Source: Adiantum capillus-veneris
Taxonomy: Eukaryota > Streptophyta > Polypodiopsida > Polypodiales > Pteridaceae
DNA: 64,000 bases
Direction of reading: 5' to 3'
NCBI GenBank assembly: GCA_014529385.2
Contig: CM043947.1
Span: 103,499,811 to 103,563,810, forward strand
Under the pieces are notes generated by a model. That model was not told the origin of the DNA. It searched no databases and saw only the letters and a program-made list of their open reading frames with translations. The position numbers and the translations under genes were made by a program. Numbering within the stretch: position 1 is the first letter of the stretch; each line of letters starts with the position of its first letter. Positions 1 through 11,943 of the stretch are shown in pieces.

Positions 1-1139
1 CTCTCTCTCGGAGATGGGTGTTCTCTTGAGTGCTTCCCAAAACCAGGACGGAAAGTTTTTTTTGCTTCACGTTTTCTGTCTTACATCGATGATTGTTGTA
101 TGGCATGGTTCTAGCTTTCAGGGGGTAATCCTCCCCACCCTTTGTAGCCTGGAACATAATTTGTATCTAGCCGATGCACTGGGCATCATTAGTACAATTC
201 GAAGTCCCTAGTTCACTGGCCAAAGGCAAGCATCTCCCCACGATCAGACAGGTGCAGTATGCAGCTAGTGCTCACTAGGCGAATATGCGCGAGAGCCAGC
301 ACTATTGGTAGGCTGCAAATAGAACTCCTTGCCTACTGATCTTAGCAAGTGGAAGTTCCACGTGCTGCTGATGCATGAGTCCTTTATGTGCCAACAATGT
401 GGAATCACTAGATCACTAGGCAGAGGCAATAGCTCCCCACGAGGAGCCAGCGTTATTGGTATGTTGCAAATATAACTTGCTACCTGCTTTTTATAGCCAA
501 TGTAGGGTCCACATGCTGCTGATGCATCAATGGTTATACGAGAGGAGGATTAAGATGTCGAGAAAATTATGTCCTTGCCCACTCTTAGCAAGTGCAAGGT
601 CCACATGCTGCTTATGCACCAATGGTTATACGATTTAGAGAGGAAGATTAGGACTTCGTGAGCATTGTGTTGATGCATGTAGTTTGGAAGACCAACTTGA
701 AATGTTGCCTATAATTTTCGTTATGTCTTTGCTTGTTGGTTGACAACCCTGCATGCAGCTTGATTAATGTGAAGATTAATGCCATGATTCATGTCAAATG
801 TGCCCATTGTCCACACTTGGTGTTTATCTCACCAACTGTGCCACTTGTTGGGCTTTTACATTTCAATTGTTGTGCGTGCTAAAACCACCCATCTCCACAC
901 TGAACGCAATTGTCTCATACTCGCCTGCTACTTTTGAACATCCTTTCTGCTTCACATTCCCTCCTAAACAACCCCCACCTACCATTGTGTGCCATGGCCA
1001 TATGCCATAACGCCTCGTTGCATGAGCCTCTATCGGGTAGATCTTGATAGATTCCTGCTATTAATCCCTTTGCAAAAATTAACCACGCCTAATATTTGGT
1101 CTAAATCTTGTACTATCCACCTCTTCTGGCTCGTTTTGT

Positions 1140-1140
<1 letters not shown>

Positions 1141-1181
<41 letters not shown>
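1141..1181. repeat. (CT)n microsatellite
   Basis: About 20 perfect CT units. The run ends 27 bp before copy 1 of the hairpin motif. A similar CT run stands 36 bp before copy 4 at 11.95 kb. Confidence 0.95.
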
Positions 1182-1186
<5 letters not shown>

Positions 1187-1207
1187 AACCTCTTTAAGCT
1201 TATGAGG

Positions 1208-1234
1208 GCAGGCCTCGTGATTTTATCACTTGTT
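1208..1234 (+). repeat. 27-bp hairpin motif, copy 1
   Basis: The sequence reads GCAGGCCTCGTGATTTTATC followed by ACTTGTT. Its core GTGAT-TTT-ATCAC can fold into a perfect 5-bp stem. The same 27 bp recurs at 6070 (identical), 8441 (two changes) and 11951 (one change), always in the same orientation. Read on the minus strand, each copy is AACAAG followed by TGATAAAATCACGAGG, so it may be the start of an LTR. Confidence 0.75.
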
Positions 1235-1559
1235 CATTTTGGGAAGTTCTTTCATTTTTATGAGAGATGGGTTCTCTTTTTTGGATGGCTAAAAATAGAA
1301 TCTTTTTTTATGAGGAATTTTTTTTTGACTCATGAGTGCAGTGTAGTGGTGCACCGCTGAAGAGAGATGAGTGGTAGTGGTGGGTTATTGAAAATGGTGA
1401 AGGGATACAATGTCTTTGGTCTGCCTTCACGGAAATGGTCACGATAAGTTGATAACATTAAGTGGTTCAAAGGGATTGAATTGGAGTAATTGTTGAGTCA
1501 CCCAGAGGCGGTGTGTACTATGTAGGCAGAAAGGCCATGTCCTCTCCCTCCTTGCTCGT

Positions 1560-2640
1560 CTTGCCAGCATAGCCATACTCGTCCACATGCAAGCTTCACA
1601 CACCTCCCGTCTTCTGCATCCAATTTTTCTGCTTGCCTCCTCCTTGTTCTGTACATTGCCCTCTTCATCAAGGAGTGGCATTGCATTTTTGCACCTCCTC
1701 TACCTACAGCCTAGAGCGGCATGCCCTCATCCTCTATTGCCATGGCCGGGTCAGTACAACGTTCGTATACTCGCTAAGATGGCATCCCCTTCCAGGTTCA
1801 CAACATGCAAGGCACGGACTGCATCTCCACAGGGCGTAGCTCTCTTGACCATGAAGGTGAGGGAGCTTTGCCTACAAGATCATTCGGCTCTTCGACATTG
1901 TGTGCAAGCTGAATCAGTAAGCAGAAGGGCATCCTTGGGTGCAGGATTTGCATAGGGTGCTCTCGGAGTACATGTCTAAGGAGGTTGAGGAATTGAGGTT
2001 ATTTTCGAGTAACACTCACCATGTGGCCACCAACAACTACATAGGCGATGACATCATCTACTAGTTCGCTCCCACTCCTTGATCACCTGTACATCGTTGA
2101 CATCAATGGTGTGAATGAGTAAGGCTTTTGCCGTGATGCTGCCTTGCAGCACATAGGTGGTTCTTTGCCCTACAAATGACACAAGGGAAACCATGTCCTC
2201 TTCCATGCCTTCTAGCTCATGTTAGCAGAGCATCCCTCTCTCTTCCTCCTCATTGTAGGGCATGGGCCATGGAGCACTCTCGGCCAAGCCTTCTCCCATG
2301 TGGGGCTGATGTGGCCTACCCAACTAGGGGATTTCTACAACAACGTCTGCATCTTTGTGTAGCGCAGGGCCCGGACCACATGCTCTTTGATGTGATGCTT
2401 TGTGGAAAGACCATTTCGGCCATGCACTTCTCCATTTTGACAATTGTTTTTTCTAGCGACGATAAGCAATGCTTGTTGCTTCGTTGGTGCTCTCAATTAG
2501 GGCTCTGTCATCAATGCTGCAATCGATGATGTCAATGTCCATCTAGGATTGGTGTGTGTATGAAGACACATTCTCGGAGGAGGGCGACTATTGGATTGCA
2601 TGAGACAGTTGGAAGGTGGAAACGAGGACGACGATTCAGT
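1560..2640 (+). pseudogene. Degenerate plant family-4 glycosyltransferase (GT-B fold)
   Basis: Phrases typical of plant GT4 proteins appear in order but in different frames. SLERHALILY lies near 1708, at the place of the conserved GGLERHA element of the N-terminal domain. ELRLFSSNTHHVATNNYIGD lies near 1995 and matches the stretch just before the linker. HVLFHAF, then a stop, then LMLAEHPSLFLLIVGHGPW spans 2190-2275, the first strand and helix of the C-terminal glycosyl-transferase-1 domain. DFYNNVCIFV follows, and GPDHMLFDVMLCGKT (about 2368-2412) is the nucleotide-sugar loop with its conserved acidic motif changed. At least four stops or frameshifts make it non-functional. Family members are membrane-anchored or secretory glycosyltransferases using NDP-sugars. 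No introns can be placed, so a processed copy is possible but unproven. Confidence 0.75.
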
Positions 2641-2644
2641 GGAT

Positions 2645-3756
2645 GTCCCCTTCGAAAGTGCACTTAAAGCTTTGGTAGTATTCTGGAGAGTTGGATGATT
2701 GTGTAGTGCATAATACTTAATTTCTATGGTACATTATACTTATTGGAGGTTGGTTTGCAATATAGGTTATAATTAGAGAGCCAATTATTGGGGAAATTTC
2801 TAACTGGTCACAGATCAAAATTGCTATTGACCATCATGAACATAGAATAGTCCCTAGAGCTCTTGATCCTAGTCTGCTCTTGATCCTGTGTGTTGCCATC
2901 AGAGAGGAAAAGGGCATCCTCCTTGTCCCGCTTGATCCTCCATCATCACCGTATTGAGGTAATCTAAGGGGTCAGCCATAAGCACATCCTGGTCATCAAA
3001 AGATTTGTAACTTAGCTCTGAATACTTAGATGCATGCTGTTGTAACCCTCATTGTAAATGAGTATTTGCAAAAAAAAAATCAAGAACTGGGATACCATGA
3101 AGTAGTCAGAAGGGCGCCCATGGATGTAATGCAAGAACGAAGAGAGGATACATGTAATCTGCTCTTGTAGACATAGAGAGAGAACTTATCTACACAGTTA
3201 TACAGGCCGCGAGTATACCATGTGAGCAATAGACAAGACACGCTCGTATAGTAGAAACGTTATTTTTAACAAGTAGGTACAGTTATTTATTATGATTGAT
3301 AGTGTATATTGCGTGTCGCTTATGTGTTCACATGCAGATAGCCATTAACTTCTACGGGTCTGGGAGTTGATTTGTATAGAGCTGTTCCACAGTCAAGACT
3401 CATCTCCACCACTAACTCAGGCTTGATTCAAGGTGGTATGTGATACCAATTTTGAAGAATGCATACTAGCTCACCCTTAAAAAATTCATTTGGTTCTAAG
3501 ATTCCTTCCTTCGTTCTCTTAAGGTTTAATTTCTTCCACTCCATCTCCAACACCCCCAACTTCGACGCAAAACCATTGCCCATAGGCATCGCCAACTCTA
3601 ACCTAGTGCCCATGTCCTGCCTTGTGAGCATGGCCCTGCCCATTTTCCGACAACTTGCACCTATTGTTGTCCCTCTGCAAAATCATTGATGCCCTTCTAT
3701 GCTCCATCAACGTAGTGTCCATCTGTGGCCAATTGGCGACCCTTGTGATGTGGGTT

Positions 3757-3846
<90 letters not shown>

Positions 3847-6060
3847 CACAAGGCAGGTCTTAAATTTTTGTTTGGGGCTGAGAAAGGGAGACTTGCATGC
3901 AAAAACAAAAGCTATAACATGCTGTTGCCTTTGCACTATTGTTTCTACCCAGACGTCCCCCCTGCACTTCATTCTTGCCCACAATTTGTTACGCTTCTCA
4001 TATAGGAGCACTAAAGACCCTCATACTGGTTCGTCGCTTAGTTTATTCATTATTTCCTGGATGCTCTCTGAGATTCCCTCAAGTGCATGATTCACTACCC
4101 AAGTAAAAGGGTAGCACGCATTCGAACCCCCTCCATGTTGAACATTACATTCTTGTGGTCTTCCTCTTCTAAGTTTTGTGCATTAGCAATGGCGACCCGA
4201 CCTCTCGTCACCTCCCAATCTGTAGACGGAGATGCCATGGTCAACTCTTCTTGATATTGTGCTCAAAGCTCCCATTCGCCACGAATCGTCAACTTCCTGC
4301 ATGCCAACATGGCAAAAAACGAGCACCGGCCATATATTGATGTGAGTAAGAAGGCATGTCATCAGATCCACATAGAGTCGTAGGATACTGGGTGAGCTAT
4401 GATCTTCCAGATATCATGCGATGGTGGAACTCACAAAGCTGGGCAAGAGGCATTCGGCAAGATGTGTGGAGGTGGGTGGATGTTCGCTCCTACCTCTACG
4501 ATTAGGTGCAGGTGGCAAAGATCGACATCATGGCTACATCTACCCTACCTTTCCTCGTTCTTGCATGCACTTACTCCTTTAATAATTGCATTGGCTACCC
4601 TCATATCTGATCCTTACTAATCAATAATGATCTCTTCCTCCACATCAAAGTCGACATCTCCAATCTTCCTCATCTCGTTCATGCCGCTTTGATTAGCCTC
4701 ACATGATGCCGGGGCACTTGCCTCCATCACAATTTCTTCCTTGTGCATGTTGTCACAATACATGTAATGATCCCCTCCCTCATCAGCTCCATGCGCACCC
4801 TACATGTCTTCCACATTCGAGTTCTCGGGGGGGCTGCCTATGTTCGGTTTCTGCTGCTAGAAGCCCAACTAAATTCTTGGATTGGTAGCGCTCTAATTGA
4901 TGCCCACCATAATTCCTCCCGACTGAGTGCGGAGCCACTCAAAAGGTGATTTATAATTACAACCGGCTAACATTGCGTGCTATTTTAGATAAACAAAGGG
5001 CATTTGACGGACGTGTACATACAAGTGCAGCAGCCCTTTCCAAAGTACATACAAGTGCAGGTGTAGGGTTCCATTGCAAGAGAGTAGCGGCAGTGAAGAA
5101 CGATGTGCCATTGAGAAATGGGGGTTTGCACATCAAAAGCAAGTGGCAATAGATGAAGAATATCACATAGAGAGATACTATTGTGGCATCGGTATCACCA
5201 TACAAGGGCAACGCTAGCACTAGTGCACACCATCATCGTACCTTGCTACGCCTAGTTACATGTACCTCTCTCTCTAGACTTCTAGACTGCTAGATAGGGT
5301 ACATACTCACTGTGCGTTGTTTGGAGGCCTTTGCTGCCCTTTCTTTTTTTCAGTTCCCTTAATTGTTTAATGCACATACACTAGTCTACTTTTAAAAGTT
5401 TTTTTTAAAAGTAAAAGTATTCAGTTCCCTTGTTGCTGTCTATATTGGGGGGCTAATTATGGAGGTCTGTTTCATCTCAACCTTTTTTTGTATATTTGTG
5501 CTGCTTTAACTAGGTTACTGTGATTATTCCTAGTTTCATGCATTAATGTTGTTTTAGGTGCCACATGCTGTGAATGGGGGTTCAAATTCCACACTTCACA
5601 CATTTACTAACCATATAGCCTTGTCCCGTTTTCCGCCACTTTCTCTACCCGATGCTCAACCTTCTACACCCGAGTGCTCAATATTTTAAGTAGCATGCAA
5701 CATAGCACTTGCAAATCTTTGCATATGCAAGGAGGAGGCAACAACACCTTTTTGTTGATGCTAAGAGTTAGCTTACCAAGCCGGAAATGTTTGGGGCCGA
5801 GTGTCTACAATAGGTTTACCTTTTGTCCTTGAAGGACTTTTTGAACATTGCTCTCAGCGAGTGTGGCATGCTTAGCTAGTGTGGCATGCTTCATCCTTAA
5901 TAAAGTAGTTTCTGATCATCAGATGTTTCTCTTTAGGGACTCTATTTCGGATTGAATGAGGCGGGCTTTGCAACATTAGAGGTGCAAGTTTTTGTGTGCT
6001 CCTCTTTGTCTAGCCTATGGGTTGCATCCCTTCCTCAAATCAAAAGACGTCTCTCCCCTC
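2645..6060. other. Gene-poor DNA with a long GA microsatellite
   Basis: No open frame here matches a family I know. A minus-strand frame at 3428-3643 (71 codons) has balanced composition but no recognisable motif. A 16-bp phrase, GTACATACAAGTGCAG, is repeated near 5011 and 5044. A B-box-like GGTTCGAATGC on the minus strand near 4110 lacks a convincing A box. Confidence 0.5.
3761..3844. repeat. (GA)n microsatellite, 84 bp
   Basis: A perfect GA run of 42 units. It creates spurious ERERER and SLSLSL reading frames on both strands that should not be annotated as proteins. Confidence 0.97.
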
Positions 6061-6069
6061 ATTGTGTAG

Positions 6070-6096
6070 GCAGGCCTCGTGATTTTATCACTTGTT
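6070..6096 (+). repeat. 27-bp hairpin motif, copy 2
   Basis: Identical over all 27 bases to copy 1 at 1208, with unrelated sequence on either side apart from a TTTTAC extension that is shared with copy 4 at 11951. Confidence 0.75.
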
Positions 6097-7819
6097 TTAC
6101 ACTTCCCTAGACGCATCTTTGTAGACTCTCCTCTTCCTTTCTTTGTTAAAAATCATTGACACATATTTAGCTCATTTCAATTTCTAATCGTAGGAATCTT
6201 ACAAGAGTCCTCTACTTCCTACATCTTGGCTTGGTATACAATGCGATTGAACGAGGAAGAAAGCAAATAGAGGGTGGGGAGCAAACAAAGGGTGGCTGGA
6301 AGTGTGGTAGAGACTGAACGAGAATGGCCTTGAAGGTGAGATTGAGGTAGGTGAGCAATATGATAAGGTTGGCTATCTTGAGCAGCCCAAATCGATGGAG
6401 GAGAGGACAAATAGACCCCAACTTACCTGGCCATGAGCACTTTTGGTACGAGAGCCCCTTGTCAAAGGGTGCTATCTTTATCAAGGCGTTGCAACACACA
6501 TTGGTCAATGGGGTCCTCCCCAGGCAGTTGCTCAGAAGGTCTATCACCAAGGCTGCAAAATTACATAATAAAATTCTTTGTTCGAGGGGATCAAAGCAAA
6601 GAAAGAAAGGATCTAGAGAAGGCTCACCGGTTCATGAGGTCAAAGAAGTGGAGGTTGAAGGTGGGGTGAGACCAGCAAAAGGTAAATGGGAGAAGGCAAT
6701 GTTGGAGGGATAGGTCGAGGTAGGAGAGGTTTGTGAGGGAAGAGGGGATGGGGTCAGATCAAGGAGGTTGTTGGTCCACTTGCACAATGGTAATAGAATT
6801 AGATGAACAAATTAAGGACCTGTAGGGTGGTCGGCATTCCATTGCTTTTGCTATCGTTCTTAATAATCCCTGACTATTTGGCTATCATATATGCTCCACA
6901 TTAGCATTTTGAGGTAATGTCGTCGTATAAAAATATATAAAATTAACGACTCTACCTTGAAGCTTCATAGAATGTTCTTGGAATATCAATGCCCATCGAG
7001 TTGTGTATTTTGCATGCTTCCACATTTAGTTTGCGGGAAGGGAATCATGCATAAGTAGATATTTTGGCTTCATATTTGTTTGCAAAATGAATCTTTAACT
7101 GACAAATCACAATTCTACCAAAGAATACTAGTGTTATGAAGACTCACGAGAGGAAGAGATGATTGTGATCTATTGATTTTTTCACCGTCTGTACTCACTA
7201 AGGCATGGTGTCTCATAGCTCACAAAGGTTTTATAGGCAAATAAAAGATTTATCTTTTGTCCATTATGACTTTCAATTGAAGAATTGTTTTTATTTTTTT
7301 CACAGTTGTACTGTTTTGAGAACCATCATATATCTCAATGATTTCCTTGATGCTCCTTGGTCTCTGTAATTGCTTTACAATTATGGAATTCAATTTCTAA
7401 AGAGAACAAGAGCCTTCTCACTTGGTTCTTGCACTAAAAAAAAGGAGGTGCTTTGTGAGTGAAAAAGACATACTAAGCCAATCTCCCCTTATCTTTTACA
7501 CACACATATATTAAGTTTATCATATATCTTTTACCCTCTAACTTGACGTGCTTGCAAAATCGTGGCAACATACTTGCCCTTTGTCACATACTCTACATAC
7601 TGGGTCGAATGCACCTGTCATTAATTAATTTTCATCCGTGATTCCAAAGGAATCACAAATTCAGAAGCAAACTCTCTTTCCATGTCCGCTCGTCCCCCTG
7701 CGCCTCCTCTGAGGTCGACTGCATCGCGATGCCACCCCCCCGCCCTCTCACCTCCTCCCCTCGCTCTGCGTGACGAACTCAAGGAGCTCTGCATTTCCTG
7801 AGTCGTCACATATGTCGGC

Positions 7820-7897
7820 CCTGCAACCCAACACACCTTGTCTCCGTCCCATTGGCTCCGTGCTCGCATGTCGCCACAGCTACCAACTCGCCAGACT

Positions 7898-7929
<32 letters not shown>

Positions 7930-8015
7930 CGCATCTCGAAAGCCCAACACACCTTGTCTCTCTCCCATTGCCTCCGTGCTCGCATCTCGCCACAGCTAGC
8001 AACTCGCCAGACTGT
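7820..8015. repeat. Tandem duplication of about 85 bp split by a GA run
   Basis: The block containing CCCAACACACCTTGTCTC, CTCCGTGCTCGCAT and CAACTCGCCAGACTG occurs at about 7823-7904 and again at about 7941-8013. The copies are separated by (GA)n and differ at several positions. Confidence 0.8.
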
Positions 8016-8440
8016 CCAAGCTTAAGAGAGAGAGACCTGCGCATTGCGCTTGCATCTCTGCATGCACTGCCCTGCCACCTCCTCGCCTTCGTTTCCCCTG
8101 CGTGAACGCGATAGCGCGACGACAACAAAATATCTCTCTATCTCTCCTGCATCTTAGCCGACACAGATGCCTTTTTCTCTCTCGTCCGCGTGACATGTGT
8201 CCGCTTTTCGCTTCCAACCGTTGGAAGGGATCTCCGAAGATTCCCCTTAATTCAGATGCTTCGCAAGGAAATAGGGACACATACTACTTGCCCTCAAATT
8301 TGAAGGGTGACTCTATATTTCATTTTGAAGGCCTTAAAGAAACTCCCCTTTCCTTTTCACACAAATGGGAAGGGAATGTAGCTATTTTTCCAAATTTCCT
8401 ACATTTCTTTTGAAAGTTGCTTCATATTTTAGGCTTATAA

Positions 8441-8467
8441 GCAGGCCTTGTGATTTCATCACTTGTT
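8441..8467 (+). repeat. 27-bp hairpin motif, copy 3
   Basis: GCAGGCCTTGTGATTTCATC followed by ACTTGTT: two changes from copy 1. The stem of the core is weakened or shifted (GTGAT-TTC-ATCAC keeps the 5-bp pairing). Confidence 0.7.
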
Positions 8468-8984
8468 GCTACTGAAAAATCTCCTTTTGCTATTAAAAAA
8501 ATAATGAAACAAATTTTGTTAGAAAAATAGACGCTTTCTTTCATGATGTGTTCTTTGCACTTTGAGTGGATGTGAGGGTTGTTTTCAAGGAAATGAGCTC
8601 ATGAAAAAATGACTCGTATTGGATTCCGACTCCCGAGAATGAATGGTCTTGGACTTTGCAAGAGCCGTGCAGGTAGTTATCATCCCTTGATCTAGACACA
8701 ACATTGCTCATAGGTTACTCTGCACCACCGCCATAGCCCCCCCTTTACATCCTTGCAAGCTCATGGTATGCTTCTTGTGCCACCTCTACCCCAGAAAAAG
8801 TCCCTTCTCCTTCCTGTTCTCACCATGACCTTCTTTCTTCTTGGCCAGCATTACCTCCTAGCCTGCTCTTGCCCATTTGAGAGAGAGAGAGAGAGAGAGA
8901 GAGTACTATTCATGGAGACCCAACCCTAGGTGGCGAAAGAAGGAGACCGAAGAGGGTCTTCTGCTCTTATATGAGAAAGATATA

Positions 8985-8985
8985 G

Positions 8986-9031
<46 letters not shown>
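8985..9031. repeat. Compound (TA)n(GA)n microsatellite
   Basis: About 11 TA units run straight into about 13 GA units. No gene lies nearby. Confidence 0.95.
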
Positions 9032-9032
<1 letters not shown>

Positions 9033-9295
9033 CACAGAGAGATGTAGCGCGCACATGTACAGTTCGCCTTTCAGATTGTTCACTACTAAACAGATGCTCG
9101 CCGATTGCAACTTTGCGCACATGCAAGGCAGTCGTTGAAGGAACGCTTTGCTCAGATCGCGTTGCAGGTGAATTAACCAATCAAGATGCTCCACGCCACA
9201 ACGCTGCAGCTTTTGCAAATTTTGTAGCACGCTCAGTCTTCTTCCCGTCTTGTGAACGACGTGAACGTCTCTCAACGTGAGGAGAAGGGAAGGAA

Positions 9296-9322
9296 GGGGG
9301 GGGGGGGGGGGGGGGGGGGGGG
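9296..9322. repeat. Poly-G tract of 27 bases
   Basis: An uninterrupted G run, followed by CC and seven more G. It can form a G-quadruplex. Its length may be affected by sequencing error. It makes an artificial proline-rich frame on the minus strand. Confidence 0.9.
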
Positions 9323-9689
9323 CCGGGGGGGCTCCATTGCGATACAGCCGTTGAGCATCCAATGCCTTGAGGACAGGGGCGTGGGGGACCTGCTGATGTG
9401 GAGGGCTCTTTTTGACCGAACGCAGGGATGAACGACGCCATGTGCGCACCACAAGAGAGATGAGAGAGAGAGACACGTGTGTGACTACTGTCTTATCTCA
9501 CCTCCTCCTTCATATCTTCCTGATTGTTCCTCTACCTCTCGCCATCCACCTCTCACCCTCATCATCTTCACCTGGGCTCTTCCTTTCTTGTATCGCCCTA
9601 TCTCCCTCTGTCTACACAGTGTAACCAACACACATGCACAGAGTGCGCCCCCCTCAATTTTATATGGTATCTCGAGTGCATGAGTCGGT

Positions 9690-11237
9690 GCCCTGCTGCG
9701 CACCCTCCTCGATCATGGCTTCTATTGTACCTGTGCCTTCGTCCAGCCTATGGCCTTCCTGGAGGAACCCCAGCTCAGTCTCTTCTGTACCTGCTCGCTC
9801 CAGCATGCAGCCTTTGATGATGATTATGCTCTTCTTGGAGGGAAAGCCTCGCCCCTTGGAACTGCTCATGCAGGCCCATTAATCTTGCCTGCGGATTTGG
9901 GGACCATGCCCTACTGTGGCTTACACGCACCACCTGGCGCATTGGCTGTCATTCTCCTGCATGACAGCCAATGACCTGATGAAGGAGCCCTATTTTTAGA
10001 TGATGTCACTTCTAAATGTCCTACCCTTCAACCTGCATTGGCCACTTCTGGGATGGCCAACCAAATTCTTTCTTGCTCTTGCAATAATGCAGATGCTACA
10101 GTACGCCACAAACTTTGTAAGCAAAGATGGGACCCCACGTAGCTACACAAGTCTAGACCTTGCCGCTATGCTTAATTGCCTTGCAGATGCAGCACCTGCT
10201 TCAAGTCTTGCCACCGATGATGCAATCATTCTTAAAGATGCAGGACAATCATCCTTGTGGCTAGATGATCTTTTTACTGAGGAAGATGCCATTCTTACGA
10301 CCTTTTTATCTGACATGATTGATGAGGCAGACCCTTTTTTGCCTACACGCAAGCATGACGTCCAAGAAGATGCAGCCCTTAAACCCGTTTTGGCAACTTT
10401 CTTTACTAGAGCAGCGCATACTGTAGCCCTTCTCAGATAACTTTCTTGGCTTGGCTAGCCCTTCTCTGTTGCAAGTTGAGGCATTCTAATTTGACACTTC
10501 TGTAGCCGTGGTGCTACTGGCCAATTCGGATGCCTACTTATGCGGGTGTGCTATTGCCTATTGCAACAAATGCTACCTACGCTGCTGCTGAAACCAAGGC
10601 AGAATCTGATGTAGAAGTCGTTGATGGAGTCTGTCCTACTGCTGTAACGAGCCAAATCATGCTGGTTTTCCCCTTTTGGCAGCCAATGCTCAATTCCAGC
10701 TCCTGCACGAATCTGTTCTTGCCGCCATGGATGCTACAGAAGATTACCCGTTTGAAGAGGATCAAGTCAAGAGGGTGGAGCAGACAATGTAGCACTTGGT
10801 CCAGCATGGCTCCCTCCTATGATCGCTCTTCACAATGAAGTTGGTGACATGGATGCGGAAGAAAATGGGCACGCTGATCTGCAGATCCTCGTGCATTTCT
10901 TGAGGCTAATGATTTTCAATATATGCAGTGCTGCAGATAATCAGGAACCGAAGTCGTTCTGTCACATAGATGTTTCTCAAGCGTATGTTGCTTTCCCTGT
11001 GGGAGACACTGTGAAATTGCTCCAGTTACTGTTTCTAAGTTTCCATTTGCTTATGCAATCGGCCTCTCAATGGTCAAGGATACAGATGTACCACCTGCTC
11101 AAGAACAATTTTCAAAAAATGCAATATTAGCAATTGACAATGCTTCCTTGGTCTCATTGACGAGCCTCCTTGCTATTGAATGTTCGCATATTACAAGTTG
11201 GGCCTTTGAGCCTTCAATAGGCAATGTATCAGCTTGA
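9690..11237 (+). pseudogene. Unrecognised coding relic, several frames
   Basis: Protein-like sequence runs along the plus strand but shifts frame several times. AFDDDYALLGGKASPLGTAH lies near 9810, EGALFLDDVTSKCPTLQPAL near 9985, and a 146-codon open frame at 10000-10440 contains the acidic stretch SLWLDDLFTEEDAILTTFLS. Further on come LLHESVLAAMDATEDYPFEE near 10700 and PFAYAIGLSMVKDTDVPPAQ near 11050. Composition is rich in Ala, Asp and Leu and unlike the retroelement genes nearby. I do not recognise the family. It could be an intron-containing host gene fragment or a decayed pseudogene. A CONSTANS-like or other regulatory protein was considered, but no signature residue supports it. Confidence 0.45.
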
Positions 11238-11239
11238 AG

Positions 11240-11878
11240 GTGATCAAGTATTGTTGACTTTGATGGCACCACCCATTTCCATCGAGCTGTTAGAAAATCA
11301 CAACCTATGCACATGAGGAGCTTTCGTGTTAACCCTAAAACAACCCACTGCCTCACCATGAGCATCTTTTGTGTTGTCATTCTCACCGAGAGATTCACCC
11401 CATTGCTCTCTATCACCGTCACCTACCCCAACCTTATCATACTTTTTTTTTGAAGATGAACAATGCTTGGAACCTTAAGAATTTTTTTATTTTTTAAGAG
11501 TGCAATAACAGGAGAGATGTGCGTCATAGCAAAGTTGAGTCAAGAAATTTTCTAAGTTCTTGCATATCATAATGCTAGAAGGGTCATGTCCCTATGCATA
11601 ACTTTTCCTTGGAAGACCTTGTGATTTTTGGCTTGCCCAAAGGGCTGAGGCCTTAGGTTTGCCTCCCCATTTTGCTAACTAAAAGTAAGGTTTGTATATT
11701 TTCTTATTTTATTCTAAATTTTGAAATCTATTAATTCATTGATTGGGCGAGGGAGTGAGTGGCGATTTATGAAAGAAAGAAGACTCATGAAATGGAGCCT
11801 TCAGCATTCACTCGATGAATCGTGATGGGTTATTACCACTACAGCTTGCTTCAACAGTGCGCATGTTTGTGTAATGAT

Positions 11879-11919
<41 letters not shown>

Positions 11920-11943
11920 CATCAAACCTGTTACTATTAGAGG
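11240..11943. other. Non-coding DNA with a CT microsatellite
   Basis: Mostly AT-rich sequence without a convincing reading frame. A (CT)n run occupies 11881-11915, just before the gag relic. Confidence 0.6.

Larger units (their letters stand above)
1..1555. other. Intergenic DNA with no recognisable gene
   Basis: Only short, unconvincing open frames are visible. The stretch between about 360 and 640 has two loosely similar blocks that both contain a GGTCCACATGCTGCT-like phrase, suggesting an old local duplication. A CT microsatellite and a hairpin motif lie near 1.14-1.23 kb and are listed separately. Confidence 0.6.
6100..9650. other. Intergenic DNA with microsatellites and homopolymers
   Basis: I see no recognisable gene. 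An open frame at 6351-6713 (plus, 120 codons) and its antisense frame have no motif I know. The stretch contains GA runs near 7900 and 8880, a TA/GA compound run near 9000, a G homopolymer at 9296 and a local duplication at 7.82-8.02 kb. Confidence 0.5.

Noticed and set aside
3697-4090. Long frames on both strands encoding ERERER or SLSLSL peptides, here and at 40.3-40.8, 50.1-50.3 and 52.0-52.4 kb
   Set aside because: They exist only because a dinucleotide repeat has no stops. No flanking coding evidence supports them.
4105-4180. B-box-like GGTTCGAATGC on the minus strand as a third SINE or tRNA gene
   Set aside because: No A box at the proper distance and no stem pairing could be found.
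6212-6713. Overlapping frames of about 110-120 codons on both strands as genes
   Set aside because: Neither frame shows a known motif, and antisense overlap suggests a chance stop-free stretch.
9181-9476. Proline-rich minus-strand frame
   Set aside because: The proline block is the translation of the poly-G tract. The rest has no recognisable homology.
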